Positions 19,093 through 29,878 of a DNA stretch of 64,000 nucleotides are shown here, in pieces. The DNA is from Streptomyces composti (GTDB taxonomy: Bacteria; Actinomycetota; Actinomycetes; Streptomycetales; Streptomycetaceae): positions 1-64,000 of the forward strand of contig NZ_JAATEM010000010.1 in assembly GCF_012034205.1 (NCBI RefSeq). Reading direction: 5' to 3'. Within the stretch, counting starts at the first letter, position 1; each line of letters starts with the position of its first letter. The translations under genes were made by a program, and so were the position numbers. A model generated the notes under the pieces. It had not been told where the DNA came from, made no database searches, and saw nothing but the letters and a program-made list of their open reading frames with translations.

Positions 19093-19428
19093 TTGACCAC
19101 GCCACCCGACGACCGTTCCTTCCGCAGAGAGATGGCCACCGCCTATCGCTCCGGCTGGCACTTCATCGACCTGGTCACCGCCATCCCCCACAGCGGTGAC
19201 TCGTTGATGGTGACCGTTTTCGGCGAGCCGGTCGTCGTCACGCGGGACGAGGACGGAGACGTACGGGCCTACCGGTGCCTGCGACGGCCGCGGGGTGCGC
19301 CGCAGCCCGTGCGGTGTGCCATCCGGTACGGAATGATCTTTGTGAACCTCGACCAGCGAGACACCCGGCAGGTGGAGGCCGGCATCCCCGCCCCAAGGAC
19401 CTTCTCCGCCACCCCCCGCAGTGCCTGA
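19093..19428 (+). CDS. Truncated Rieske-like protein lacking cluster ligands
   Basis: This 111-aa protein resembles the N-terminal Rieske domain of ring-hydroxylating oxygenases: a W-H-F entry (SGWHFIDLVTAIPHSGD), FGEPVVVTRDEDGDVRAYRC, and later RYGMIFVNLD. The usual first ligand pair (CxH) reads CLR, and the second CxxH loop with about 40 surrounding residues is missing, so no 2Fe-2S cluster should bind. The catalytic alpha-subunit domain is also absent. It follows the secreted-peptide gene by 5 bp from TTG 19093 without a good ribosome site, indicating coupling. It could be a decayed remnant or a repurposed ligand-binding protein. Confidence 0.6.
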   Translation: MTTPPDDRSFRREMATAYRSGWHFIDLVTAIPHSGDSLMVTVFGEPVVVTRDEDGDVRAYRCLRRPRGAPQPVRCAIRYGMIFVNLDQRDTRQVEAGIPAPRTFSATPRSA

Positions 19429-19472
19429 CGCGATTCCCCCGTCGTAAAAGATCGCTCAGGCGCTTCCCCCCG

Positions 19473-19511
19473 CAGCGGCGTCACCGTGACCTGAACACGG
19501 TGACGCCGCTG
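19473..19511. terminator. Bidirectional terminator, 16-bp perfect stem
   Basis: CAGCGGCGTCACCGTG pairs perfectly with CACGGTGACGCCGCTG around a 7-nt loop, followed by TCGTTT. It separates the Rieske-like gene from the converging FMN/F420-type oxidase gene. Confidence 0.9.
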
Positions 19512-19616
19512 TCGTTTGCGGGTTGTACGGGCAGATGTCCCGCCATGGGGACCCGGCCGGCGGTGGTGCGCAGTGGCCGGAAACAGACGTCGAGAAGGCG
19601 GCGGGACCCGGGCTCC

Positions 19617-20033
19617 TCAGCCGCGGCCCATCGCCCGGGTGAGGGTGATCTCGATGACGACCCGTTCCGGGTTCGGCGCCGGCGTCCGCCCGTAGCGCTC
19701 GGCGTAGCGCCGCTCCGCCTCCGCCACCCGCTCCCGGTCCGTGCGCACGAACGCGCGTCCCTCCAGCGTGGCCCAGCGCCCGCCGTCCACCTGGCAGACC
19801 GCCACCGGCGCCCCCTCGGGGCCGGCCGCCAGCACATGGCGCACTTTCCTGCTCGTCTTCCGGGTGATGACCCGAGCGAGCCGGGCATCGGGGTCGTAGG
19901 TCACTCCGACCGGCACCACGTGCGGCGTGCCGTCCGGGCGGAGGGTGGTCAGCGTGCACAGGTGCCGTTCCCGCCAGAAGGTGAGATAGGCCGGGTCCGG
20001 TCGGCCGGGGTCCGCGGGCTGCGAGGTGGTCAT
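19617..20033 (-). CDS. Pyridoxamine 5'-phosphate oxidase-fold protein (F420/FMN type)
   Basis: This 138-aa split-barrel protein has the pattern [24 protein letters not shown] followed by [15 protein letters not shown], as in F420-dependent or FMN-binding members of the PNPOx-like family. It probably binds a flavin-type cofactor and reduces a small substrate; the substrate is unknown. ATG 20033 is preceded by a -10-like TAAGTT ending seven bases upstream on the minus strand, with no ribosome site, so the mRNA is probably leaderless. It diverges from clpB, and their promoters share a short region. Confidence 0.85.
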   Translation of the reverse strand: MTTSQPADPGRPDPAYLTFWRERHLCTLTTLRPDGTPHVVPVGVTYDPDARLARVITRKTSRKVRHVLAAGPEGAPVAVCQVDGGRWATLEGRAFVRTDRERVAEAERRYAERYGRTPAPNPERVVIEITLTRAMGRG

Positions 20034-20072
20034 GCCCCGGAACTTAGCCCGCCGAGGCCCTCCCGCCCCACC

Positions 20073-20093
20073 CTTGAGTGGAATAGACTCAAG
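20073..20093. promoter_or_regulatory. HAIR operator (perfect HspR site) upstream of clpB
   Basis: CTTGAGT-N7-ACTCAAG is an exact HAIR consensus. Its first arm doubles as a -35 (TTGAGT, 20074-20079), with GTGTAT 17 bp downstream as a possible -10. Bound HspR would occlude the promoter. Confidence 0.92.
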
Positions 20094-20180
20094 TTTGTGT
20101 ATGTTGAGCAAGTCAGCCACGAGGGCGGCTGAACGCCGCCAGGGCCGCTGAAGGGTCGTTGCAAGGAGGAGAACGGACAC

Positions 20181-22778
<2,598 letters not shown>

Positions 22779-22931
22779 GTGACAAAAGGGAGGAAGGTGT
22801 CGGTTCGCTCACCGTGGTACCCGCAGAATGACCGGATCGTGTCAGCCCATGGCTGACAGGCCCGTCGGGGCTTGCCACCCCCCTCCCCGCATGGGGGAGG
22901 ATGGCGGGATCCGTACGAAGGGAAAATCACG

Positions 22932-23462
22932 GTGAGCATCGACCCGTCCTCGATTCCGAACTTCGGGGGCCAGCAGCCCGAGCCGCAGCCCCAAGGACCG
23001 GCGGGCCCCGTCGTCCCGGATCAGGACCTTGTGAAGCAGCTCCTCGACCAGATGGAGCTCAAGTACGTCGTCGACGACGAGGGCGACCTCGCGGCGCCGT
23101 GGGAGCAGTTCCGCACCTACTTCATGTTCCGTGGGGAGGGTGACCAGCAGATCTTCTCGGTGCGGACGTTCTACGACCGGCCGCACCAGATCGACGAGAA
23201 GCCCCAGCTGCTCGAATCCGTGGACGACTGGAACCGCCGCACCCTGTGGCCCAAGGTCTACACCCACACCCATGACGACGGCACCGTCCGTCTCATCGGT
23301 GAGGCCCAGATGCTGATCGGCATGGGCGTCAGCCTGGAGCACTTCGTCTCCTCGACCGTCAGCTGGGTCCGGGCCGCCATCGAGTTCGACCGCTGGCTGG
23401 TCGAGCAGCTCGGCCTGGAGCAGGAGATCAACGGGACGGAGAAGCCCGGCGACGAGGAGTAG
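22932..23462 (+). CDS. YbjN domain protein
   Basis: The 176-aa protein matches the YbjN/type III-chaperone-like fold common in actinomycetes: FRTYFMFRGEGDQQIFSVRTFY, WNRRTLWPKVYTHTHDDG and a C-terminal acidic helix. The first 30 residues are Pro/Gln rich. The role of this family in actinomycetes is unknown. GTG 22932 has GAAGGGA eight bases upstream. The frame extends upstream to 22872, but that part overlaps a hairpin-forming leader and is unlikely to be translated. Confidence 0.85.
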   Translation: MSIDPSSIPNFGGQQPEPQPQGPAGPVVPDQDLVKQLLDQMELKYVVDDEGDLAAPWEQFRTYFMFRGEGDQQIFSVRTFYDRPHQIDEKPQLLESVDDWNRRTLWPKVYTHTHDDGTVRLIGEAQMLIGMGVSLEHFVSSTVSWVRAAIEFDRWLVEQLGLEQEINGTEKPGDEE

Positions 23463-23500
23463 CCCGCGGGCCACCCCGCACCGCTCCACAGCGAACCCGG

Positions 23501-23547
23501 AAGCCCGGCCCCCACCGGCCCGCACGGCCGCCCCCGGGGCCGGGCTT
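23501..23547. terminator. Bidirectional terminator
   Basis: AAGCCCGGCCCC and GGGGCCGGGCTT form a perfect 12-bp stem between the converging ybjN-type and aminotransferase genes. TTTCCC follows on the plus strand. Confidence 0.8.
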
Positions 23548-23598
23548 TCCCGTGCCTCGAGCCGGGCGCGGGGCCTGGCCCGAGGAGAGCCGCGGGGA

Positions 23599-24786
23599 TC
23601 AGCCGGATGCGGCTGCGCCCTTCAGGCGGTGGGCTGCTTCCTCCAGGACCTCCTTCTTCTTGCAGAAGGCGAAGCGCACGAAGGGGGCGCCCGCCTCCTG
23701 GTGGTCGTAGAAGACGGCCGTGGGGATGGCGACGACACCCGCGCGTTCCGGCAGGGCCCGGCAGAAGGCGACGCCGTCGCTCTCGCCGAGAGGACGGATG
23801 TCGGCCGTGACGAAGTAGGTGCCGGCCGTGTGGAAGACGGACAGGCCCGCCTCGGTGAGGCCGGCGGCCAGGACGTCCCGCTTGGCGCGCAGGTCGTCGC
23901 GGAGCCCGGTGTAGTAGGAGTCGGGCAGGGCCAGCGCCTCGGCGACCGCGTACTGGAAGGGGCCCGCGGAGACATAGGTCAGGTACTGCTTGGCCGAGCG
24001 CACGGTCGTCACCAGCTCGGGCGTGGCGGTCACCCAGCCGACCTTCCAGCCCGTGAACGAGAACGTCTTGCCGGCGCTGGAGATGGTCACGGTGCGCTCC
24101 CGCATGCCGGGGAAGGTGGCCAGCGGGATGTGCTCGGCCTCGTCGAACACCAGGTGCTCGTAGACCTCGTCGGTGACCACCAGCAGGTCCCGCTCCACGG
24201 CCAGCTCCGCGATGAACGCCAGTTCCTCGCGGGTGAGCACGGTGCCGGTCGGGTTGTGCGGGGAGTTGATCAGCAGCATCCGGGTGCGGCCGGTGACCGC
24301 GTCGCGCAGCTCGTCCAGGTCGAGCCGGAAGCGGTTGCCGTCGGGGCGCAGGGTCACCGGGACGCGGGTGCCGCCCGCCAGGGCGACCGAGGCGGCGTAG
24401 GAGTCGTAGTACGGCTCCAGGGCGATCACCTCGTCGCCGGGCTCCACCAGGGCGAGCAGGGAGGCGGCGATCGCCTCGGTGGCGCCCGCGGTGACCAGGA
24501 CCTCGGTGTCGGGGTCGTAGGCCAGGCCGTAGCGGCGCTGCTGGTGGGCGGCGATCGCGGTGCGCAGCTCGGGGATGCCGGGGCCCGGCGGGTACTGGTT
24601 GCCGCGGCCGTCGCGCAGGGCTCGCACCGCCGCCTCCCGGACCTCCTCCGGGCCGTCGGTGTCGGGAAAGCCCTGGCCGAGGTTGATGGACCCGGTCCGC
24701 AGGGCGAGGGCGGACATCTCGGCGAAGATCGTCGTCCCGAACTCCGCCAGCCGCCGGTTCAGGAGGGGGCGCGCACTGGAGGTCAT
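23599..24786 (-). CDS. PLP-dependent aminotransferase, class I/II
   Basis: This 395-aa fold-type I aminotransferase has the substrate/cofactor motif LINSPHNPTG, the PLP aldimine lysine in SSAGKTFSFTGWKVGW, and a C-terminal arginine region FVRFAFCKKKEVLEEA. Its closest named relatives by pattern are kynurenine/methionine aminotransferases and succinyl-diaminopimelate aminotransferase; the exact substrate cannot be fixed. ATG 24786 is chosen because GGAGG sits nine bases upstream; ATG 24795 directly abuts that site. It could extend tryptophan/kynurenine metabolism, but the kyn genes lie 10 kb away. Confidence 0.9.
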   Translation of the reverse strand: MTSSARPLLNRRLAEFGTTIFAEMSALALRTGSINLGQGFPDTDGPEEVREAAVRALRDGRGNQYPPGPGIPELRTAIAAHQQRRYGLAYDPDTEVLVTAGATEAIAASLLALVEPGDEVIALEPYYDSYAASVALAGGTRVPVTLRPDGNRFRLDLDELRDAVTGRTRMLLINSPHNPTGTVLTREELAFIAELAVERDLLVVTDEVYEHLVFDEAEHIPLATFPGMRERTVTISSAGKTFSFTGWKVGWVTATPELVTTVRSAKQYLTYVSAGPFQYAVAEALALPDSYYTGLRDDLRAKRDVLAAGLTEAGLSVFHTAGTYFVTADIRPLGESDGVAFCRALPERAGVVAIPTAVFYDHQEAGAPFVRFAFCKKKEVLEEAAHRLKGAAASG

Positions 24787-25344
24787 GCCGGCCATCCTCC
24801 GCCCAACCAGCGGCCTTCCTCAACAGCGGCCCCGGCCCGCGTCGACGGGCGGGCCGGACAGTCATGCGCGCGGGGCTCGCGGGCAGGGTGCCCGCGGGGT
24901 GGGCGCGTTCGGTGCCGAGGGCTCGCGGGCGGGGCCACCGCGGGGCCCCGGCTCATGCGTCCGGCTCCGCAGGGCATCCTCGTGCGCCGCCTGCCCTGTC
25001 GGGCCCCGCGTGGCGTGCGGGCGGCGCCCCGGGGGACGGGTACGCAGGGGCCGGGGCGCGTGGGCAGGGCCCGGGCGGAGGAGGCGTGCAGGGTGCCGGG
25101 GGTTCGGCGCGCAAGGTCCCGGCCGGCAGGCGCGCAGGGCCCCGCCAGGCCGCCGTGCAGGGGCGTCGTGGGCAGGTGGGCCGGGTGCCGTCCGGTACGC
25201 GCGCAGGTGCGGCGCGTTGCTCCCGTGCAGTGCGCGGACGCGCCAGGGCATCGTCGCCGGCGGGGCGGCCAGCGGTGGCCGGGGGCGGAAAGGTGCCGGA
25301 GACTGGAGCCGGGAACGGTGCGGGACGACCCGAGGGCCGGGTGG
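24787..25344. other. Gene-poor GC-rich region
   Basis: This 558-bp stretch between divergent genes contains degenerate, irregular repeats of GCGCAGGGC/GTGCAGGG-like segments. Open frames exist on all strands but none shows recognisable protein features. The promoters for the flanking genes must lie here. I see no RNA gene. Confidence 0.5.
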
Positions 25345-26445
25345 ATGGAGCGATACCAGCACAAGCGCGCCTCCAGGAGCCTGCGGTGGTCCCGGTTCCT
25401 GCCCGCCGTCGTCCTCTTCGCCGCGATCGTCATCGACCTCGCCTGGCTGGAGGCCAACACCTTCCCCCTGCTGGCCGCGGTCCCCGTGATCGCGGCGCCC
25501 CTGCTCTCCCTGGCCTGGACGGCCACCAGCGGTGCCGCCGCCTGCGCGGCCGGGGTGGTTCTGGCGCTGCGCGACACCGGCTTCCAGCTCACCCCGGCGG
25601 TGGTCATCCAGCCGGTGACCCTCGTCGTCCTGACCCTCGTGGCGGTGTTCCTCAACCGTCTGTTCACCCGGGAGCGGGAACAGCTGAGAACCACCCGCCA
25701 GGTCGCGGAGGCCGTCCAGCGCGCGCTGCTGCCGGCCATGCCGGACCGCGTCCGGGGGCTGGTGATCGCCACCCGCTACCGGGCCGCCGAGAAGGAGGCC
25801 CTGATCGGCGGCGACCTCTACGCGCTGCACGACACCCCGTACGGCATCCGCGTCCTGATCGGTGACGTGCGCGGCAAGGGCACCCCGGCGGTCACCATGG
25901 TGAACACGGTGCTCAGCTCCTTCCACGCGGCCGCCCGGCACCTGCCGGACCTGTCCGACGTGGTGCGCGGCGTGGAGCAGCAGGTGCAGGAGCTGAAGGA
26001 CTACCGGGCCGATCTGACGGGTGAGGACTTCGTCACCGCCGTCTTCGCCGAGGTCTTCCCCGAGCGCTCGCTGCTGCGCATGGCCAACCGGGGCCATCCG
26101 GCGCCGCTGCTGGTCCACGACGGCCGGGTGACGATGCTGGAGCCGGAGAGCCCGTCCCTGCCGCTGGGCCTGGGCGACCTGGACGGGCCCGAGGTGCCGG
26201 TGGACCAGTACAAGTGGCCCGCCGGCGCCACGCTGGTGATGTTCACCGACGGCATCATCGAGGCCAGGGACCGCAACGGCGTCTTCTTCGACCCCGCCCC
26301 GGCCCTGACCGGGCCCCTCCCGCCGGACCCCGGTGCCGTCCTGGACGCCATGCTGACCGCCCTCTTCCGGCACACCGAGGAGCTCGAGGACGACGCGGCC
26401 GCCCTCGCCATCACCCTCCTTCCCCGCGACGACACCGAGACCTGA
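25345..26445 (+). CDS. Membrane PP2C-type phosphatase (SpoIIE domain)
   Basis: The 366-aa protein has about three N-terminal membrane helices (residues about 17-95) followed by a SpoIIE/RsbU-like phosphatase domain. Motifs include LIGGDLYALHD and VLIGDVRGKGTPAV for metal binding, then LRMANRGHPAPLLV and LVMFTDGIIEARDRNG. Such proteins dephosphorylate anti-sigma-factor antagonists and control alternative sigma factors in Streptomyces. No anti-sigma partner lies nearby. ATG 25345 has GAGGG eight bases upstream; GTG 25318 is an in-frame alternative adding nine residues. Confidence 0.9.
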   Translation: MERYQHKRASRSLRWSRFLPAVVLFAAIVIDLAWLEANTFPLLAAVPVIAAPLLSLAWTATSGAAACAAGVVLALRDTGFQLTPAVVIQPVTLVVLTLVAVFLNRLFTREREQLRTTRQVAEAVQRALLPAMPDRVRGLVIATRYRAAEKEALIGGDLYALHDTPYGIRVLIGDVRGKGTPAVTMVNTVLSSFHAAARHLPDLSDVVRGVEQQVQELKDYRADLTGEDFVTAVFAEVFPERSLLRMANRGHPAPLLVHDGRVTMLEPESPSLPLGLGDLDGPEVPVDQYKWPAGATLVMFTDGIIEARDRNGVFFDPAPALTGPLPPDPGAVLDAMLTALFRHTEELEDDAAALAITLLPRDDTET

Positions 26446-26644
26446 CCGCCGCCCGCCGCCCGCGTCGCTGCTCCCGCCCGGCCCCGGCGCCGGAAGCCCC
26501 GGCCCGCCGGGAACCCTCAGAAGTTGCTCAACTCTGCTTTGGCACGCGGCAGCGGGGGGCATCTCCCGACCACGCACGTGAACGAGGCACCCACGGGGGG
26601 ATGCTTCGGGGGATTCACGGGGGACTCGGAAGGGCGGTGACGCC

Positions 26645-26944
26645 ATGGCTGTGGGCATCATCCTCGCGATCATCATCGGCGGCCTGTTCATCGCGGTCGT
26701 CGTGGGCCTCGTCCAGGGGGCGGTCGCCAACCGGCGGGTCCGCCGGCGGCGGACGCGGTACTCCGGAGGCGGCGGACACAGCGGCAGCGACCAGAGCTGG
26801 TGGGCCGCGGGCGGAGCCGTCGGTGCGTCCTGCAGCTCGGGGCACGACGGGGGCTCGTCCTGCGGCGGAGGCTCCTCGTGCGGGGGCGGCGGGGGCTCCT
26901 CGTGCGGGGGAGGCGGCGGATGCGGCGGAGGAGGAGGCGGCTGA
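26645..26944 (+). CDS. Single-pass membrane protein with Cys/Gly-rich tail (99 aa)
   Basis: One N-terminal membrane helix (residues 3-26, MAVGIILAIIIGGLFIAVVV) is followed by a basic stretch (RRVRRRR) and a tail made of SSCGGG repeats with six cysteines. By the positive-inside rule the tail would be cytoplasmic. The even cysteine spacing suggests metal binding or multiple disulfides, but no family is recognised. ATG 26645 has GGAAGGG nine bases upstream. A 31-bp tandem repeat begins 19 bp after the stop. Confidence 0.72.
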   Translation: MAVGIILAIIIGGLFIAVVVGLVQGAVANRRVRRRRTRYSGGGGHSGSDQSWWAAGGAVGASCSSGHDGGSSCGGGSSCGGGGGSSCGGGGGCGGGGGG

Positions 26945-26963
26945 CGGGGCAGCACTCCTCCTC

Positions 26964-27109
26964 GACGGGGCAGTCCCGAACGGGGGAAGACTCTGACGGG
27001 GCAGTCCCGAACGGGGGAAGTCTCTGACGGAACAGTCCCGAACGGACGAAGACTCTGACGGGGCAGTCCCGAACGGGTCCCTGACGGGCGAAGTCCCGAA
27101 CGGGGGAAG
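26964..27109. repeat. 31-bp tandem repeat with mini-hairpins
   Basis: Units begin GACGGGGCAGTCCCGAACGG at 26964, 26995, 27026 and 27057 (exact 31-bp period), with a shortened fifth copy at 27083. Each unit contains CCCGAACGGG, able to form a tiny hairpin. There are no unique spacers, so it is not a CRISPR array. Confidence 0.9.
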
Positions 27110-27117
27110 CATCCGCA

Positions 27118-27154
27118 GCAGCGGGGGTCCGCGCCTGGGGCGGGCCCCCGCTGC
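27118..27154. terminator. Hairpin terminator after repeat array
   Basis: GCAGCGGGGG pairs with CCCCCGCTGC, with a further CCGC/GGCGG stem inside the loop. Confidence 0.65.
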
Positions 27155-27280
27155 GTCGTCCCGCGGCCGGGTTCAAGGCGCGTGGGCACACCCCGTACCT
27201 CCCGGGCGCACGCCATAGTTGAACAGTTGAGCTGTGGAGCCCCCGAGGGGATGGAAACCCCACGAAGTTGGGTAAAAACG

Positions 27281-27297
27281 CTGTGGCGACGCCACAG
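27281..27297. promoter_or_regulatory. Perfect 17-bp palindrome upstream of DUF2617 gene
   Basis: CTGTGGCG-A-CGCCACAG is a perfect inverted repeat 155 bp before ATG 27452, next to an AT-rich patch. It looks like a repressor operator; the regulator is unknown. Confidence 0.5.
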
Positions 27298-27451
27298 TTC
27301 ATGATTCCCTCTAAATCACCAAAGCAGCCCACGGACTTGCTGCGGACCCATCCCGACCGGCCGACCGGGCTGACGGGCCGGGACCCCGGTGCGACCAGGG
27401 GACACCGGACCCGTTCTTCTTCCTTTCCTTGTGTGCTTGCGGAGCCGATCC

Positions 27452-27970
27452 ATGCTCACGACCATGAACACCGCCTACACCGACACCCGCGCGGCCGACC
27501 TCGCCTGGGCGCTGGGACGCGAGCCGCTTCCCGCCCTGGCCACACTCGACCTGGAACTGGCCGGGGCGAAGCTTCAGTTGCGACTGCTCGGCGCCTCCCA
27601 TCAGGTGCTGCTGGAGGAGGAGCGCGGTCTGTGCTCGGAGACGGTCGCCTGTATTCCGGGCAGCAGTACGCCCCTTCCGCTGGGCGTCTCCAAGCGGGTC
27701 GGGGACTGGGAGTACGAATTCGCCGCCCGCGTCGAGGAGTTGCCGCCCGGGTCCTTCGCGGGCCGGGCGCAGGAGCTGCTCGCCCTGGTCGCCGACCATC
27801 CGCAGGGCCTGGCCGGGGTGTTCCCCGGCAGCCCGCACGCGTTCACCGCGATGCTCGCCCAGCGCCACGAGGGGCGGGTGCACTGGCGGACCTGGCACGC
27901 CTACCCGCAGGACGGTCAGCTGGTGGCCACCCGGACGCGGGTCGGCACGCGGGTGCCCGCCGCGGTGTGA
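27452..27970 (+). CDS. DUF2617 family protein
   Basis: The 172-aa protein shows the DUF2617 pattern seen next to actinobacterial spermidine synthases: [38 protein letters not shown] and [21 protein letters not shown]. Its function is unknown. ATG 27452 has GGAG seven bases upstream; ATG 27464 is a second in-frame option. The conserved pairing with the following aminopropyltransferase suggests a shared role in polyamine or membrane metabolism, which is inference from context. Confidence 0.85.
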   Translation: MLTTMNTAYTDTRAADLAWALGREPLPALATLDLELAGAKLQLRLLGASHQVLLEEERGLCSETVACIPGSSTPLPLGVSKRVGDWEYEFAARVEELPPGSFAGRAQELLALVADHPQGLAGVFPGSPHAFTAMLAQRHEGRVHWRTWHAYPQDGQLVATRTRVGTRVPAAV

Positions 27971-28125
27971 ACGGGCCTCCGGGACAGCCCCGGCGGACCC
28001 CGGCACGGCTCCCCGGAGAGCCCCCGGCAGGGCGTCGCTTGCTCATACCAAAATCGGTCAGGTGTAAACAGACACCACACGTGTGGGTGACGCTTCGCGC
28101 CGAAGGTGTGACGTACCGTCGCAGG

Positions 28126-29766
28126 GTGATCGAACCGCAGGCCCCCGCCCCGCCCGGTTCCGCCCCGCCCGGTTCCGCGCAGCCGGGGCACGGGCCGGCC
28201 GGACCCGGGGGATCCGGCGGCCGCGGCGGCGCGGGCGGGGCGGCGCGGCTGCCCGTGCGACAGGCCACCGGACGGTTCCTGGTTCTCAGCGGGGTGTTCG
28301 TCTGTGCGGCCTGCGGACTGGTGTACGAGCTCGAACTGGTCGCGCTCGCCTCGTACTTGATGGGCGATTCGGTCACCCAGGCGTCGGTGGTGCTGTCCGT
28401 CATGGTCTTCGCCATGGGGGTCGGCTCCCTGGCCGCCAAGCGGCTGCGCCGGCACGCCGCGGCCGGCTTCGGCGCCGTCGAGGCGGTGCTCGCGCTGGTC
28501 GGCGGATGCAGTGCGATGGCCCTGTACGCGGTCTTCGCCTGGACCGGCGACTGGGGCGGGCTGTGGTCCGACGGCCCGCGCGTCCTGCTGGTCGCCTTCT
28601 CCCTGGCCACCGGTCTGCTGATCGGCGCCGAGGTGCCCCTGCTGATGGAGCTGATCCAGCGGATCCGCCGCCAGGACCCGGGCGGCGCGGTCGCCGACCT
28701 GTTCGCGGCCGACTACGTGGGCGCCCTCGTCGGGGGACTCGCCTTCCCCTTTCTCCTCCTCCCCTTTCTCGGCCAGCTGACCGGTGCGCTGATCACCGGG
28801 GCGGTGAACGCCGTGGTCGGCGGGGCGCTGGTGCTCGGCCTGTTCCGGCAGGACCTCACCCGCCGGGCCCGCAGGCTGCTGATCACCGCCAATGTCTGCG
28901 TGCTTGCGGTGCTCGCCTCGGCCACCGCCCTCGTCGACGACTTCGAACGCGCCGCACGGCACGCCCTGTACGGCTCCGACGTCCGCGTGGCGCTGCGCAC
29001 CGAGGTCCAGGAGGTGGTCCTCACCGGCGGGCGGGACGACCGGCCGCTGTCGCTCTACCTCGACGGCCGGCTGCGGGCCGCCCAGCCGGACGAACTCCGC
29101 CACCACGAGGCGCTGGTGCACCCCGCGATGACCGGGCCGCACGCCCGCGTCCTGATCCTCGGCGGCGGTGACGGACTCGCCGCCCGCGAGGTGCTGCGCC
29201 ATCACGGCGTGGACCGTGCCGAGGTCGTCGAAGTCGACGCCGGTCTGGTGCGGTTGGCCCGCAGCGACCCCGCGCTGTCCGCGCTGAACCGGCACTCCCT
29301 GGACGATCCCCGGGTGACGGTGACCATCGCCGACCCCTTCGACCGGCTGCGCGGCGCATCCCCGGACACGTACGACGTGGTGATCTCCGACCTGCCGGAG
29401 CCGGGGGTCACCGAGACCACCAAGCTGTACTCCGAGGAGTTCTACGGTCTCGCCCGGCGGGTGCTGGCGCCGGGCGGGCGGCTGGTGGTGCACGCGGGCC
29501 CGATGACCGCCCACCCCCGCACGTACTGGACGGTGGAGTCGACCCTGCGGGCGGCCGGCTTCCGCACGGCCCCCTACCGGAGCGGCGACAGCGGCCTGAT
29601 CCTCGCCTCCCCCGCCACCGCCCCCGCCCTCCGGCTCGACCCCTCGGGCCCCCGGCCGCGCACGCTCACCGACTCCGGCCTCGCCTCCGCCGCCCGCACC
29701 GCCGCCCGCACCCGCATCCCCGGCCTGCCTCCGTCGAGCCTCGTCCATCCGCGGTACGCGCCGTGA
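28126..29766 (+). CDS. Membrane-bound polyamine aminopropyltransferase (spermidine synthase)
   Basis: The 546-aa protein has a Pro/Gly-rich start, seven or more membrane helices (residues about 48-270) and a C-terminal spermidine-synthase domain. That domain has the decarboxy-AdoMet motif [15 protein letters not shown] near residues 343-357, [13 protein letters not shown], and [22 protein letters not shown]. It would transfer an aminopropyl group to a diamine, although membrane-fused versions are poorly studied. GTG 28126 is chosen because a -10-like TACCGT ends six bases upstream, suggesting a leaderless mRNA. Upstream in-frame GTGs at 28081, 28087 and 28108 are less likely. Confidence 0.88.
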   Translation: MIEPQAPAPPGSAPPGSAQPGHGPAGPGGSGGRGGAGGAARLPVRQATGRFLVLSGVFVCAACGLVYELELVALASYLMGDSVTQASVVLSVMVFAMGVGSLAAKRLRRHAAAGFGAVEAVLALVGGCSAMALYAVFAWTGDWGGLWSDGPRVLLVAFSLATGLLIGAEVPLLMELIQRIRRQDPGGAVADLFAADYVGALVGGLAFPFLLLPFLGQLTGALITGAVNAVVGGALVLGLFRQDLTRRARRLLITANVCVLAVLASATALVDDFERAARHALYGSDVRVALRTEVQEVVLTGGRDDRPLSLYLDGRLRAAQPDELRHHEALVHPAMTGPHARVLILGGGDGLAAREVLRHHGVDRAEVVEVDAGLVRLARSDPALSALNRHSLDDPRVTVTIADPFDRLRGASPDTYDVVISDLPEPGVTETTKLYSEEFYGLARRVLAPGGRLVVHAGPMTAHPRTYWTVESTLRAAGFRTAPYRSGDSGLILASPATAPALRLDPSGPRPRTLTDSGLASAARTAARTRIPGLPPSSLVHPRYAP

Positions 29767-29878
29767 CCGTCCGTACGAGGCGCGGGGGCCGCGGCCTGCG
29801 GGTGAGCGCCCGTGCGACGCGCGGGAGTTTCCGTTCGCGGGGGTGCAGCGGGGCGCCGCGTGGGTAGGCTCCGCTGTC

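Larger units (their letters stand above)
26945..27451. other. Non-coding region with repeats, hairpin and palindrome
   Basis: This 507-bp gap holds the 31-bp tandem repeat, a terminator-like hairpin at 27118-27154 and the 17-bp palindrome at 27281-27297. AT-richer patches around 27270-27330 (GGTAAAAACG, CTCTAAATCACC) probably include the promoter of the DUF2617 gene. I see no gene. Confidence 0.6.

Noticed and set aside
23629..25344. In-frame extension upstream of the PP2C phosphatase
   Set aside because: It runs antisense through the aminotransferase gene and has low-complexity sequence; ATG 25345 has a ribosome site.
24787..25344. Irregular GCGCAGGGC-like repeats as a coding region
   Set aside because: No frame keeps consistent codon use, and there is no motif or ribosome site.
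26964..27109. Possible CRISPR array
   Set aside because: Units are contiguous with a 31-bp period and no unique spacers; no cas genes are nearby.
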